Of a stretch of DNA of 64,000 bases, positions 43,889 to 53,061 are shown piece after piece (position 1 is the first letter of the stretch; each line of letters opens with the position of its first letter). Source of the DNA: Mucilaginibacter_A sp964251965 (GTDB lineage Bacteria > Bacteroidota > Bacteroidia > Sphingobacteriales > Sphingobacteriaceae). The notes beneath the pieces are model-generated. The model was not told the origin of the DNA and made no database searches. It worked only from the letters and a program-made list of their open reading frames with translations. Made by a program: the position numbers and the translations under genes. The stretch spans positions 132,317-196,316 of the forward strand of contig CAXULQ010000008.1 in NCBI GenBank assembly GCA_964251965.1, in the 5' to 3' direction.

Positions 43889-44737
43889 ATGAAGGCAAAA
43901 TACATTAACCCATACACCGACTTTGGTTTTAAAAAGATTTTCGGTGAAGAAGCCAGTAAGCTACAACTGACCGACTTCTTAAATGCCATTTTGCCAGAAC
44001 AGAACAAAGTTGTTGACCTGACTTTAAAAAATACGGAACAACTCGGGCTGACTGATCTTGACCGAAAAGCAATTTATGATATTTACTGCGAAAACGATAA
44101 GGGCGAAAAATTCATCGTAGAACTTCAAAAAGCCAAACAGAATTATTTTAAGGAAAGGACTGTTTACTATTCTACTTTTCCCATTCGTGAACAGGCGGAA
44201 AAGGGTGAATGGAACTATAATTTGAAAGCCGTTTACTGCATTGGCATTTTGGACTTTACATTTGACGACTACGAAAGCGAACCCGAACGAAGTGAGTTTT
44301 TGCACACTATCAAACTAAAAAACCAAAACGGGAAAGTGTTTTATGACAAGCTGACGTACGTTTATTTGGAAATGCCTAATTTCACAAAAACCGAAACTGA
44401 GCTAAAAGACCGTTTAGACAAGTGGTTGTATTTCATCAAACATTTGGAAGATTTTCAGAGCATTCCGTCTATTTTTAAAGATGAAGTGTTTGAGCAGGCA
44501 TTTGAAAAAGCAGAACTTGCCAATTTAGGGCAAGCGGACCTTAACAATTACGAAAACAGTTTGAAAGTTTACCGCGACCTGAAAAGCGTTATTGACACAG
44601 CTTTTGACGAAGGAAAAGTTGAAGGAAAAACTGAAGGAAAAATTGAGATGGCAAAAATGATGAAAGCTGATGGTGAACCTATAGAAAAAATAATTCGTTA
44701 CACAGGGCTTTCAGAGGAAGAAATCAATAAACTTTAA
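43889..44737 (+). CDS. Rpn family recombination-promoting nuclease / PD-(D/E)XK putative transposase
   Basis: 282 residues: INPYTDFGFKKIFGEEASKLQLTDFLNAIL, then ELGLTDLDRKAIYDIYCENDKGEKFIVELQKAKQNYFKERTVYYSTFPIREQ, in which the D ... E-x-Q pattern is the PD-(D/E)XK site. E. coli RpnA-D are related nucleases that promote RecA-independent recombination. The C-terminus has the family's variable repeat (DEGKVEGKTEGKIEMAKMM) and a small helix-turn-helix-like end (EKIIRYTGLSEEEINKL). It follows attC-like repeat 3, and a GCCTAAC (RYYYAAC-like) occurs after its stop at 44746-44752, so it may be a fourth, eroded cassette. Confidence 0.85.
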   Translation: MKAKYINPYTDFGFKKIFGEEASKLQLTDFLNAILPEQNKVVDLTLKNTEQLGLTDLDRKAIYDIYCENDKGEKFIVELQKAKQNYFKERTVYYSTFPIREQAEKGEWNYNLKAVYCIGILDFTFDDYESEPERSEFLHTIKLKNQNGKVFYDKLTYVYLEMPNFTKTETELKDRLDKWLYFIKHLEDFQSIPSIFKDEVFEQAFEKAELANLGQADLNNYENSLKVYRDLKSVIDTAFDEGKVEGKTEGKIEMAKMMKADGEPIEKIIRYTGLSEEEINKL

Positions 44738-44775
44738 AACGCTGAGCCTAACCATCACCCAAACCGCTTTCTCAC

Positions 44776-44787
44776 AATACTTCTTTT
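44776..44787 (-). repeat. Dispersed motif (GTAT form) before the FeS-BCP gene
   Basis: A minus-orientation TAAAAGAAGTAT, 15 bases before the TTG start, with ATTTTATACCGA upstream on its strand. Confidence 0.65.
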
Positions 44788-44802
44788 ATCGGTATAAAAT
44801 CA

Positions 44803-46335
44803 TTGAAAACTTTACGATTTATTTTGGGCGATCAGCTCAACAGCACGCATTCCTGGTTTCTGCAAAAAGATCCGGAGACGGTTTATGTGATGATGGAAAT
44901 GATGCAGGAACAAAACTATGTGAAGCACCATATCCAAAAAATCCTGGCTTTTTTTGAGGCGATGCGGAACTTTGCCCATCAGTTGGAAAAAGCCGGGCAC
45001 GAAGTCATCTACCTCAAATTGGATGATCCGGAAAACGAACAAACGCTTACCGGCAACCTTCAAAAAACCATCGATAAAAGAAGCATCGAACGTTTTGAAT
45101 ATTTGCTGCCGGATGAATACCGGCTCGATCAGCAGTTAAAAACTTTCTGCAAAGGTTTATCCATCCCAACCAAAGCTTACGATACCGAACATTTTTTTAC
45201 TACACGGGAAGAAGTCGGCGATTTTTTCGCCGGCAAAAAGCAACTGATTATGGAAAGCTTTTACCGGCACATGCGGCAAAAGTACGATTTGTTAATGAAC
45301 GGAAAAGAGCCGGTTGGCGGTTTGTGGAACTTTGATGTAGATAACCGCAACCGCTACGATAACAAGGTCCCGCTGCCGGAACCGCTGGTTTTTGAGCACG
45401 ATTTGTCGGAAATCAGGGCGATGATCGATAAAATGAAAGTGCAGCGTTTTGGCAATGTGGCGGACAATAAAGTCGATTTGCCGCTTTCGCGAAACGAAGC
45501 TTTAAAGCTGACCGATTACTTCTGCCAGCACCTTTTACCACATTTTGGCACTTATGAAGATGCGATGTTGCAGCATCATGCCTCGCTTTTCCATTCGCGT
45601 TTATCGTTTGCGTTGAATGTGAAATTAATCTCCCCAAAAGAAGTAATCAGTCAGACAATTATGGCCTGGCAGCATCGCCAAAACGAAATCAGTTTGCCGC
45701 AGATTGAAGGTTTTGTGCGCCAGATTTTAGGCTGGCGCGAATACATGCGTGGTTTGTACTGGAACAAAATGCCGGACTTTGCAGAGAAAAACTTCTTCAG
45801 TCATCACGCAAAACTGCCAGCTTGGTTTTGGTCGGGCGAGACGAAGATGAATTGTTTAAAACACAGCATCGGCCAATCGCTGGATCTGGGCTGGGCGCAC
45901 CATATCCAAAGATTAATGGTGATCGGTAATTTTGCAATGCTTTCGGGAAGTGATCCTGATGAGGTAGATGCCTGGTATCTTGGTGTTTACGTGGATGCGA
46001 TGCAATGGGTGCAGCTGCCTAATACGCGCGGCATGAGCCAGTTTGCCGATGGCGGAATGGTTGGTACGAAACCTTATGCAGCTTCGGCGGCATACATCAA
46101 CAAAATGAGTGATTACTGCGGAAGCTGTTTTTACGACCCGAAAAAAAAGTATGGCGAAAAAGCTTGTCCGTACAATAGTTTCTATTGGGATTTTTTCTCC
46201 CGGAACGAACATTTGCTTTCGGGCAACCAGCGTTTAAAAATGGTTTACGGTAATTTACACCGCTTAAAACCGGATGATCTGGAAAAGATTTTAGAGCAGG
46301 CGGCGGTTTATAAAAGTGAGGTGGATGAGTTGTAG
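44803..46335 (+). CDS. FeS-BCP type (6-4) photolyase / cryptochrome-related protein
   Basis: 510 residues from a TTG start (no ATG fits; the N-terminus MKTLRFILGDQLNSTHSWF is canonical). This class, prokaryotic (6-4) photolyases such as Agrobacterium PhrB, binds FAD, a lumazine antenna and a [4Fe-4S] cluster. The C-terminal cysteine set is visible: DYCGSCFYDPKKKYGEKACPYNSFYW plus an earlier Cys (MNCLKHSIGQ). Also REYMRGLYWNKMPDF and GWAHHIQRLMVIGNFAMLSG. The third, distinct photolyase-family member here. An in-gene exact motif (45075-45086) encodes IDKRSIE. Confidence 0.93.
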   Translation: MKTLRFILGDQLNSTHSWFLQKDPETVYVMMEMMQEQNYVKHHIQKILAFFEAMRNFAHQLEKAGHEVIYLKLDDPENEQTLTGNLQKTIDKRSIERFEYLLPDEYRLDQQLKTFCKGLSIPTKAYDTEHFFTTREEVGDFFAGKKQLIMESFYRHMRQKYDLLMNGKEPVGGLWNFDVDNRNRYDNKVPLPEPLVFEHDLSEIRAMIDKMKVQRFGNVADNKVDLPLSRNEALKLTDYFCQHLLPHFGTYEDAMLQHHASLFHSRLSFALNVKLISPKEVISQTIMAWQHRQNEISLPQIEGFVRQILGWREYMRGLYWNKMPDFAEKNFFSHHAKLPAWFWSGETKMNCLKHSIGQSLDLGWAHHIQRLMVIGNFAMLSGSDPDEVDAWYLGVYVDAMQWVQLPNTRGMSQFADGGMVGTKPYAASAAYINKMSDYCGSCFYDPKKKYGEKACPYNSFYWDFFSRNEHLLSGNQRLKMVYGNLHRLKPDDLEKILEQAAVYKSEVDEL

Positions 46336-46621
46336 GAGGAAAGCTATCGGGTGTGAGCTGTCAGGTTTCAACAATTAGCTTCAGCTTAAAATACAATACA
46401 AATTTTAGGTGGTAAAAGAAGCATCAGTTTTAGAAAATGCTGTCAGCTATCAGCCATCAGATTATAAAAACGGATGCGATTTGTAAACCTTGATCCTGCC
46501 GAAAGCTAATTGCCGAAAGCTGATCGCTAAAAGCTGAAAGCCCAGATTTATTACACCATAAAACCAGTTTGTTTATTTATTAAATTCTTACTTTTGTGGC
46601 GTTTCACTGATTGGATTTTCC
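46336..46621. repeat. Intergenic region with short imperfect repeats
   Basis: It contains an exact TAAAAGAAGCAT (46413-46424) preceded by AAATTTTAGGTGG. Further on, about three 14-base units built on GCCGAAAGCT run at 46498-46541, and related AGCTGTCAG/AGCTATCAG words lie at 46357 and 46443. No gene is seen. The sucA promoter candidate is at its right end. Confidence 0.5.
46568..46596 (+). promoter_or_regulatory. Candidate Bacteroidota promoter for sucA
   Basis: TTTG at 46568-46571 and TACTTTTG at 46589-46596, 17 bases apart, match the -33 TTTG / -7 TAnnTTTG pattern of the Bacteroidota primary sigma factor; the sucA ATG is 26 bases further on. Confidence 0.5.
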
Positions 46622-49444
46622 ATGAATACTTTTTCGTACCTAAATAACGCTAACGCAGCGTACATCGATTCACTTTATCAAAATTACCAGCAAGAACCCG
46701 GATCGGTTGATTTTGGCTGGCAAAAGTTTTTTGAAGGTTTCGATTTCGGCCGTACCGAACAGCCTACCGCTACACCTGATACAATTGCTGCCCCCGCTTC
46801 GGCAGACAGTACGCACTTTTTGAAAGAAATCAACGTGCTGAACATGATCGACGGTTACCGAACCCGCGGCCATTTGTTCACCAAAACTAACCCTGTCCGT
46901 GAACGCCGCAAATATGTTCCGGGAAAAGAACTGGAAACTTTTGGTTTAAGCGAAGCCGATCTGGGTACGGTTTTTAACGCCGGTGTTGAAGTAGGCTTAG
47001 GGCCTGCAAAACTGAGCGACATCCGTGATTTAATAGAGCAAACCTATTGCCAGTCCATCGGTGCCGAATACCGCTATTTGCGCGACCCGGACAAGATCAA
47101 CTGGTTTCAGGAAAGGATGGAAAGAAGCCGTAACACGCCGCATTTCTCCGTAGAAGAAAAAAAACAATTGTTAAAAAAGCTGAATGAAGCCGTTGTTTTT
47201 GAAAGTTTTTTAGGAACAAAGTTTTTAGGTCAAAAACGTTTTTCGCTGGAAGGTGCAGAATCTTTGATCCCGGCTTTGGATTCCGTGATCGAAAAAGGGT
47301 CCAAATTAGGCATCGAAGAATTTGTGATCGGCATGGCGCACCGCGGCCGTTTAAATGTGCTGGTCAACATCCTTAAAAAATCATACAAAAGCATTTTTTC
47401 TGAGTTTGAAGGAAAAGGTTTCGACGAACACGAATCTTACAGCGGCGATGTGAAATACCATTTGGGTTTTTCTACTGATGTAGAAACCTCAAACGGAAAA
47501 ACGGTACATTTAAGCCTTTGCCCCAACCCATCTCACTTAGAGGCAGTTGACCCGGTTGTGGAAGGTTTAACACGTTCTAAAGTTGATTTTAAATATGGCG
47601 GCGATGACAAACGCATTGCACCGATTTTAATCCATGGTGATGCTTCGGTTGCCGGCCAGGGAATTATTTACGAAGTTTTGCAGATGTCGAAACTGGAAGG
47701 TTACCGCACCGGCGGGACGGTCCATTTGGTAATCAACAACCAAATCGGTTTCACTACCAATTATAAAGATGCGCGTTCCAGCACGTATTGCACCGATATT
47801 GCCAAAACCGTTTTGTCGCCGGTTTTCCATGTAAACGGAGATGATGTAGAAGCGTTAACTTATGCCATTAACCTGGCAATGGAATACCGTCAGGCTTTCC
47901 ATAAAGATGTTTTTATCGATATTTTGTGTTACCGCCGTTTTGGCCATAACGAATCCGACGAGCCGAAATTTACACAGCCGCTTTTGTATAAAGCGATAGA
48001 AAGCCATCCCAACCCAAAAGAAATTTATAACCAAAAGCTGATTGCCGAAGGAAGCATAGATGCGGAACTGGCCAAGCAAATGGAAAAAGATTTCCGCGCG
48101 ATGTTGCAGGAAAAGCTGGAAGAATCTAAAGCAGACGATCAATTTTCGGAAGTAAAACCTGTTTTCGCAGGTGCCTGGAAAGGTTTGCGTTTAGCTACGG
48201 ACAAAGATTTTTTGTCTTCGCCGGATACTTCGGTGAGTGCGGAAGAATTTGAAATGATCGGTCGAAAAATCACGGAACTCCCTCAGCATAAACAATTCTT
48301 TAAAAAGATTGAAAAACTGTTCCAGGACCGCCAGAAAATGGTGAACGAAACCAAAACTTTCGATTGGGCCATGGGCGAATTGTTAGCTTACGGTACTTTG
48401 CTGAACGAAGGAAATGTGGTCCGTTTAAGCGGAGAAGATGTAAAGCGGGGGACGTTTTCGCATCGCCATGCTGTTTTAACCCTGGAAGATTCGGAAGAAG
48501 AATATGTGCCGTTAAGAAATATTTCCGAAAAACAAGCTGATTTTAAAATATACAATTCCCACCTTTCAGAATACGGCGTTTTGGGTTTTGATTATGGTTA
48601 TGCTTTAGCCAATCCAAACGCGTTAACCATCTGGGAAGCCCAGTTTGGCGATTTTGTAAACGGTGCGCAAATTATTACAGATCAGTACATTACCAGTGCC
48701 GAAACAAAGTGGCAGCGCGGCAACGGTTTGGTGATGTTACTGCCGCACGGTTATGAAGGACAAGGGCCGGAACATTCATCCGCCAGGATCGAACGTTTTA
48801 TGGAACTTTGTGCCGAGAACAATATCCAGGTGGCTAATTGCACTACGCCGGCCAACTTCTTCCACATTCTGCGCCGGCAGTTAAAACACGAGTTCCGTAA
48901 ACCGTTAGTTGTTTTTACGCCGAAAAGTTTGTTGCGGAACCCGCAATGCGTTTCTAACATTTCGGAATTTACGGAAGGGAAGTTCCAGGAAGTGATCGAT
49001 GATAAATTTGCAGATGTAGCCGAAGTAAAACGCGTGTTGTTTTGCAGCGGAAAGATTTACTATGATTTGTTGGAAAAACAGCAAACCGATCAGCGTAAAG
49101 ATGTCGCGGTTGTTCGTTTAGAGCAGTTATATCCGACACCAATCATCCAAATACAAAAAATCAAAGCAAAATACAGCAATGCCGAGAGCTGGGTTTGGGT
49201 ACAGGAAGAACCGGAAAACATGGGTGCCTGGCCGTATTTGTGCCGTAAGCTGCGCCATACCGAACTGGAATTTGAAGTAATTTCGCGCAAAGAAAGCAGC
49301 AGTACGGCAACCGGTTATGCCAAACAGCACACCGCCCAGCAATTGTATATTGTAGGAAAAGCTTTTGAAGCACCGGCCGGAAAAGCAGTTAAAAAAGAAG
49401 TGGAAGAAACAGCAGCCGATATGGCAAACGCCGGGGCTGATTAA
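46622..49444 (+). CDS. sucA: 2-oxoglutarate dehydrogenase E1 component
   Basis: The thiamine-diphosphate subunit of the TCA-cycle 2-oxoglutarate dehydrogenase complex, 940 residues. The N-terminus has the E2/E3-binding motif of bacterial E1o (YLNNANAAYIDSLYQNYQQEPGSVDFGWQKFFEGF). Catalytic blocks: AHRGRLNVLVN, HLGFSTDVET, NPSHLEAVDPVVEG, IHGDASVAGQGIIYE, VHLVINNQIGFTTN (TPP-binding), YRRFGHNESDEPKFTQP and, in the C-terminal half, GFDYGYALANPNALTIWEAQFGDF, LLPHGYEGQGPEHSSAR. The E2 gene follows 19 bases later. Confidence 0.96.
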   Translation: MNTFSYLNNANAAYIDSLYQNYQQEPGSVDFGWQKFFEGFDFGRTEQPTATPDTIAAPASADSTHFLKEINVLNMIDGYRTRGHLFTKTNPVRERRKYVPGKELETFGLSEADLGTVFNAGVEVGLGPAKLSDIRDLIEQTYCQSIGAEYRYLRDPDKINWFQERMERSRNTPHFSVEEKKQLLKKLNEAVVFESFLGTKFLGQKRFSLEGAESLIPALDSVIEKGSKLGIEEFVIGMAHRGRLNVLVNILKKSYKSIFSEFEGKGFDEHESYSGDVKYHLGFSTDVETSNGKTVHLSLCPNPSHLEAVDPVVEGLTRSKVDFKYGGDDKRIAPILIHGDASVAGQGIIYEVLQMSKLEGYRTGGTVHLVINNQIGFTTNYKDARSSTYCTDIAKTVLSPVFHVNGDDVEALTYAINLAMEYRQAFHKDVFIDILCYRRFGHNESDEPKFTQPLLYKAIESHPNPKEIYNQKLIAEGSIDAELAKQMEKDFRAMLQEKLEESKADDQFSEVKPVFAGAWKGLRLATDKDFLSSPDTSVSAEEFEMIGRKITELPQHKQFFKKIEKLFQDRQKMVNETKTFDWAMGELLAYGTLLNEGNVVRLSGEDVKRGTFSHRHAVLTLEDSEEEYVPLRNISEKQADFKIYNSHLSEYGVLGFDYGYALANPNALTIWEAQFGDFVNGAQIITDQYITSAETKWQRGNGLVMLLPHGYEGQGPEHSSARIERFMELCAENNIQVANCTTPANFFHILRRQLKHEFRKPLVVFTPKSLLRNPQCVSNISEFTEGKFQEVIDDKFADVAEVKRVLFCSGKIYYDLLEKQQTDQRKDVAVVRLEQLYPTPIIQIQKIKAKYSNAESWVWVQEEPENMGAWPYLCRKLRHTELEFEVISRKESSSTATGYAKQHTAQQLYIVGKAFEAPAGKAVKKEVEETAADMANAGAD

Positions 49445-49463
49445 AAATATAGTTTATAAAAAT

Positions 49464-51071
49464 ATGAGTTTAGAGATCAAAGTTCCGCCGGTGGGCGAAT
49501 CTATTTCCGAGGTTACCTTATCAAACTGGGTAAAAAACGACGGCGACCGCGTAGAAATGGACGATGTTATTGCCGAACTGGAATCAGACAAAGCAACGTT
49601 TGAACTGACCGCCGAAGCTGCCGGGACCTTAAAAACAACCGCCAAAGAAGGCGACGTTTTGGCTATTGGAGCGGTGGTTTGCAGCATTGAATCAGACGGT
49701 GGCGAAACGGTTGCTACACCTGTTGCAGAAAAAATATCGGTAAAAGAAGCATCGGCAGATACGACCAAAACGGTAGCTGCGGAAACAGCAGAAGCACCGA
49801 AAGCAGAACCTGCAAAGGCAGAAAGCTCAGCTTCTACAGAAATCGACATAAAAATCCCGCCGGTTGGCGAATCGATCCAGGAAGTTACTTTAACAAATTG
49901 GATTAAAAAAGACGGCGAGCAGGTAGAAATGGACGAGCCGATTGCCGAACTGGAATCAGACAAAGCCACTTTCGAGTTGAACGCCGAAAGTGCAGGAACG
50001 CTTAAAACTTTGGTTCAGGAAGGCGATGTATTGCCAATCGGTACTTTAGTTGCCAAAATTAAAACTGGTGCCGGTGCGCCGCAAACCGAAAAAACACCGG
50101 TAAAAGAAGTATCCGAAAAAGCGGAAATTTCTGCCGGAGCTGATCAGGCTAAAACTTACGCTTCCGGCGTTCCTTCTCCAGCGGCAGCGAAAATTTTAGC
50201 TGAAAGAGGATTGGATCCTAAAAATATAAATGGTAATGGTGTTGATGGAAGGATTACGAAAGACGATGCGCTGAAAGCCGAAGCACCAAAAACGGCTGCA
50301 AAAACAGAAAGTAAACCGGCTGTGCCTGCTCCGGCAAAAGCAGTTCAACCGCAACCAGCGGTTGCAGGAAGTAGGGGAGAGCGTCGCGAAAAGATGTCTT
50401 CCCTCCGCAAAACAGTTGCTAAAAGATTGGTTGCTGTTAAAAACGAAACAGCAATGCTGACTACTTTTAACGAGGTGGATATGCAGCCGATCATGGAACT
50501 CCGCAGCAAATACAAAGATAAATTTAAAGAAAAACACGGCGTTGGCTTAGGTTTTATGTCGTTCTTCACCAAAGCGGTTACCGAAGCTTTGAAAGACTGG
50601 CCGGCCGTTGGCGCACGGATCGAAGGCGAAGAAGTGGTTTACAGCGATTTTGCCGATATTTCTATCGCAGTTTCTGCGCCGAAAGGATTGGTTGTGCCGA
50701 TCATCCGCAATGCTGATGCCATGAGTCTGGCTGAAATTGAAAAAGCGATTGTTGCTATGGCCGGAAAAGCCCGGGAAAGTAAATTGACGATTGATGAGAT
50801 GACCGGCGGAACCTTTACCATCACCAACGGCGGTGTTTTTGGGTCGATGTTATCTACACCAATTATTAACTCGCCGCAATCTGCTATTTTAGGAATGCAC
50901 AATATTATCGAGCGGCCGGTTGCGGTTAACGGACAAGTTGTTATCCGCCCGATGATGTACTTAGCCTTATCCTACGATCACCGTATTGTTGACGGCAGGG
51001 AATCTGTAAGCTTTTTAGTCCGCGTAAAACAATTGCTGGAAGACCCGGCGAGATTGCTGCTTGGCGTATAA
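49464..51071 (+). CDS. sucB: 2-oxoglutarate dehydrogenase E2 (dihydrolipoyl succinyltransferase) with two lipoyl domains
   Basis: 535 residues from ATG 49464; a longer frame from 49365 overlaps sucA. Two lipoyl domains instead of the usual one in E. coli: lipoyl lysines Lys43 and Lys167, each in ELESDKATFEL. A peripheral-subunit-binding domain (about 232-270, GVPSPAAAKILAERGLDPKNINGNGVDGRITKDD) and the catalytic core (about 305-535) with YDHRIVDGRESVSFL, the active-site His. The two Ala/Lys-rich linkers each contain a dispersed-motif copy (49741-49752, VKEAS; 50101-50112, VKEVS). Substrate is assigned as 2-oxoglutarate from its place after sucA. Confidence 0.94.
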   Translation: MSLEIKVPPVGESISEVTLSNWVKNDGDRVEMDDVIAELESDKATFELTAEAAGTLKTTAKEGDVLAIGAVVCSIESDGGETVATPVAEKISVKEASADTTKTVAAETAEAPKAEPAKAESSASTEIDIKIPPVGESIQEVTLTNWIKKDGEQVEMDEPIAELESDKATFELNAESAGTLKTLVQEGDVLPIGTLVAKIKTGAGAPQTEKTPVKEVSEKAEISAGADQAKTYASGVPSPAAAKILAERGLDPKNINGNGVDGRITKDDALKAEAPKTAAKTESKPAVPAPAKAVQPQPAVAGSRGERREKMSSLRKTVAKRLVAVKNETAMLTTFNEVDMQPIMELRSKYKDKFKEKHGVGLGFMSFFTKAVTEALKDWPAVGARIEGEEVVYSDFADISIAVSAPKGLVVPIIRNADAMSLAEIEKAIVAMAGKARESKLTIDEMTGGTFTITNGGVFGSMLSTPIINSPQSAILGMHNIIERPVAVNGQVVIRPMMYLALSYDHRIVDGRESVSFLVRVKQLLEDPARLLLGV

Positions 51072-51081
51072 AAATAGTTGC

Positions 51082-51093
51082 TAAAAGAAGTAA
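51082..51093 (+). repeat. Dispersed motif variant after sucB
   Basis: TAAAAGAAGTAA, 11 bases beyond the sucB stop and merging into the terminator stem that follows. Confidence 0.5.
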
Positions 51094-51136
51094 ACAAAAA
51101 AAGAGATTTGCATTTGCAAGTCTTTTTTTGTTTACC
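51090..51136 (+). terminator. Rho-independent terminator of sucAB
   Basis: A 15-base arm (51090-51104) pairs perfectly with 51121-51135, and the interior also pairs (TTTGC/GCAA). It lies 18 bases after the sucB stop; the arm is A/T-rich with a T run. Confidence 0.75.
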
Positions 51137-51288
51137 CTGGTTAGAAAATTAAACTTGTGCTTAATTCATATTCTGCTATAATTGCAATCGATTGTAGCGG
51201 GAATAATATCCTAAGTTTATCTGTCAAAAAGTGTACAACAATTAGTAATTATTCCCTAAATTGTCGCCTTCAAACCTAAGTTAAAAAT

Positions 51289-52974
51289 ATGAATAGACTT
51301 CAAACGCCGGATTACGCTGTATTCCTGATTTACTTTTTAATTGTAGCACTGTATGGTTGGTGGGTTTACCAACGCAAAAGAACGGCTGTTTCCTCCTCTA
51401 AAGATTACTTTTTGGCCGAAGGTTCGCTCACCTGGTGGGCAATCGGTTCATCATTAATTGCTTCCAATATTTCTGCGGAGCAATTTATCGGGATGAGCGG
51501 TTCCGGCTTCAAAATGGGACTGGCTATTTCTTCCTACGAGTTTATGGCTGCCTTAACGCTCGTTATTGTGGCTGTATTTTTTATACCGGTTTACCTCAAA
51601 AACAAAATATTTACCATGCCGCAGTTTTTGAGCCAGCGGTATAACGGCACGGTTGCCATGATCATGGCCATCTTCTGGCTGTTGCTGTATATTGTGGTGA
51701 ATTTAATGTCGATTTTATATCTGGGCGCGCTGGCAATCAGTGGGATATCAGGTTTCAGCGTGGTTTTGTGTATCGTGCTGCTGGCCATATTTTCTATCGT
51801 AATTGCTTTAGGCGGGATGAAAGTGATTGGTTATACCGATGTGATCCAGGTTTTCTTTTTGATACTGGGCGGGTTGGTTGCTTCTTATATCGCCTTAAAT
51901 TTAGTGAGCGAAAAAGCCGGGACTACAGGTTTGGTTAACGGACTTAAACTTTTAACTACCGAAGCAGGTGACCATTTCCACATGATTTTTAAAAGGGATA
52001 ATGCCAATTACATGGATTTGCCCGGCTTATCTGTTTTGCTTGGCGGTTTGTGGATCACCAATTTAAATTACTGGGGCTGTAACCAGTACATTACGCAGCG
52101 TGCTTTGGGTGCCGATTTAAAAACAGCCCGCGGTGGTTTGCTTTTTGCCGCTTTCCTTAAAATTTTGATGCCGGTTATCGTGGTAATTCCGGGAATTGCA
52201 GCTTATGTGCTGTACCAAAAAGGTATGTTCCATACGGAAATGCTCACTTCAACCGGCGCAACGGATGTAAACAAAGCTTATCCGGCAATTTTAAATTTGC
52301 TGCCCATCGGGATGAAAGGTTTGGCTTTTGCAGCCTTAACGGCAGCTATCGTTGCTTCGCTGGCTGGTAAGGCAAACAGTATTGCCACTATTTTTACGCT
52401 GGATATTTACAAAAAAGTCATCCGCCCAAATGCCAGCGAAACCAATTTGGTTTTACTGGGGAAATTTGCGGTAGTGGTAGCCATGGTTTTAGGTGTAGTT
52501 TTGTCCTTGTTAATCGGCGAAGGTTTAATGGGCGAAGGCAAGCAGGGTTTCCAATACATCCAGGAATACACCGGCTTTGTTTCGCCGGGTATTTTTGCCA
52601 TGTTTTTGCTGGGTTTTTTCTGGCGGAAAACAACATCCAACGCAGCATTATTTGCAACCATTGGTGGTTTTGTTATGTCTGTAGTATTAAAATTCCTTCC
52701 ACAATTTGCCGATTTAAGTTTTATGGCTTCTACCGGTTTCTCTAAAGATAACGGAAAAGGTGTTTATGAAATCCCTTTTCTCGATCGTATGGGCTTCGTA
52801 TTCATTTTCTGTATCATCGGCATGTACATCATCAGCATGATCGAAAACAGTAAAGGTTTGCGTGTTAATGCTTTAGAAGTAGATACCAAAATGTTCCGCG
52901 TAACACCTGCTTTTACCGCAGGAAGTTTGATTATCTGCGGGATTTTGGTTGCCATTTATTCTGTTTTTTGGTAG
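51289..52974 (+). CDS. Sodium/solute symporter (SSS/SGLT family)
   Basis: 561 residues, about 14 membrane helices. Family blocks: YFLAEGSLTWWAIGSSLIASNISAEQFIGMSGSGFKMGLAISSYEF (TM1-2, Na-site region), ALGGMKVIGYTDVIQVFFLILGG, NYWGCNQYITQRALGADLKTARGGLLFAAFLKI and AALTAAIVASLAGKANSIATIFTLDIYKK (sodium-binding TM8). It resembles the sugar branch (SGLT/VSP type), so a hexose or N-acetyl sugar is the likely cargo, but this is not certain. Single gene with its own terminator. Confidence 0.9.
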   Translation: MNRLQTPDYAVFLIYFLIVALYGWWVYQRKRTAVSSSKDYFLAEGSLTWWAIGSSLIASNISAEQFIGMSGSGFKMGLAISSYEFMAALTLVIVAVFFIPVYLKNKIFTMPQFLSQRYNGTVAMIMAIFWLLLYIVVNLMSILYLGALAISGISGFSVVLCIVLLAIFSIVIALGGMKVIGYTDVIQVFFLILGGLVASYIALNLVSEKAGTTGLVNGLKLLTTEAGDHFHMIFKRDNANYMDLPGLSVLLGGLWITNLNYWGCNQYITQRALGADLKTARGGLLFAAFLKILMPVIVVIPGIAAYVLYQKGMFHTEMLTSTGATDVNKAYPAILNLLPIGMKGLAFAALTAAIVASLAGKANSIATIFTLDIYKKVIRPNASETNLVLLGKFAVVVAMVLGVVLSLLIGEGLMGEGKQGFQYIQEYTGFVSPGIFAMFLLGFFWRKTTSNAALFATIGGFVMSVVLKFLPQFADLSFMASTGFSKDNGKGVYEIPFLDRMGFVFIFCIIGMYIISMIENSKGLRVNALEVDTKMFRVTPAFTAGSLIICGILVAIYSVFW

Positions 52975-52978
52975 AGGG

Positions 52979-52990
52979 ATGCTTTTTTTA
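52979..52990 (-). repeat. Decayed dispersed motif after the symporter
   Basis: ATGCTTTTTTTA, one base off the exact minus-orientation word, 5 bases after the stop, followed by the typical TCGATATAAAAATT. Confidence 0.5.
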
Positions 52991-53004
52991 TCGATATAAA
53001 AATT

Positions 53005-53037
53005 GAGCCTTCTGATTTATTTCAGGAGGCTTTTTTG
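53005..53037 (+). terminator. Rho-independent terminator of the symporter gene
   Basis: A 10-bp stem (53006-53015 with 53022-53031, one G-T pair), a 6-base loop and a run of T. Confidence 0.85.
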
Positions 53038-53061
53038 ATTTTATATTGCATACTTTTAAAT

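Noticed and set aside
44738..44802. A fourth complete attC-like site after the Rpn gene
   Set aside because: GCCTAAC at 44746 fits the half-site consensus, but it is not complementary to the expected left end (GTCAATA near 43793) and no second arm follows.
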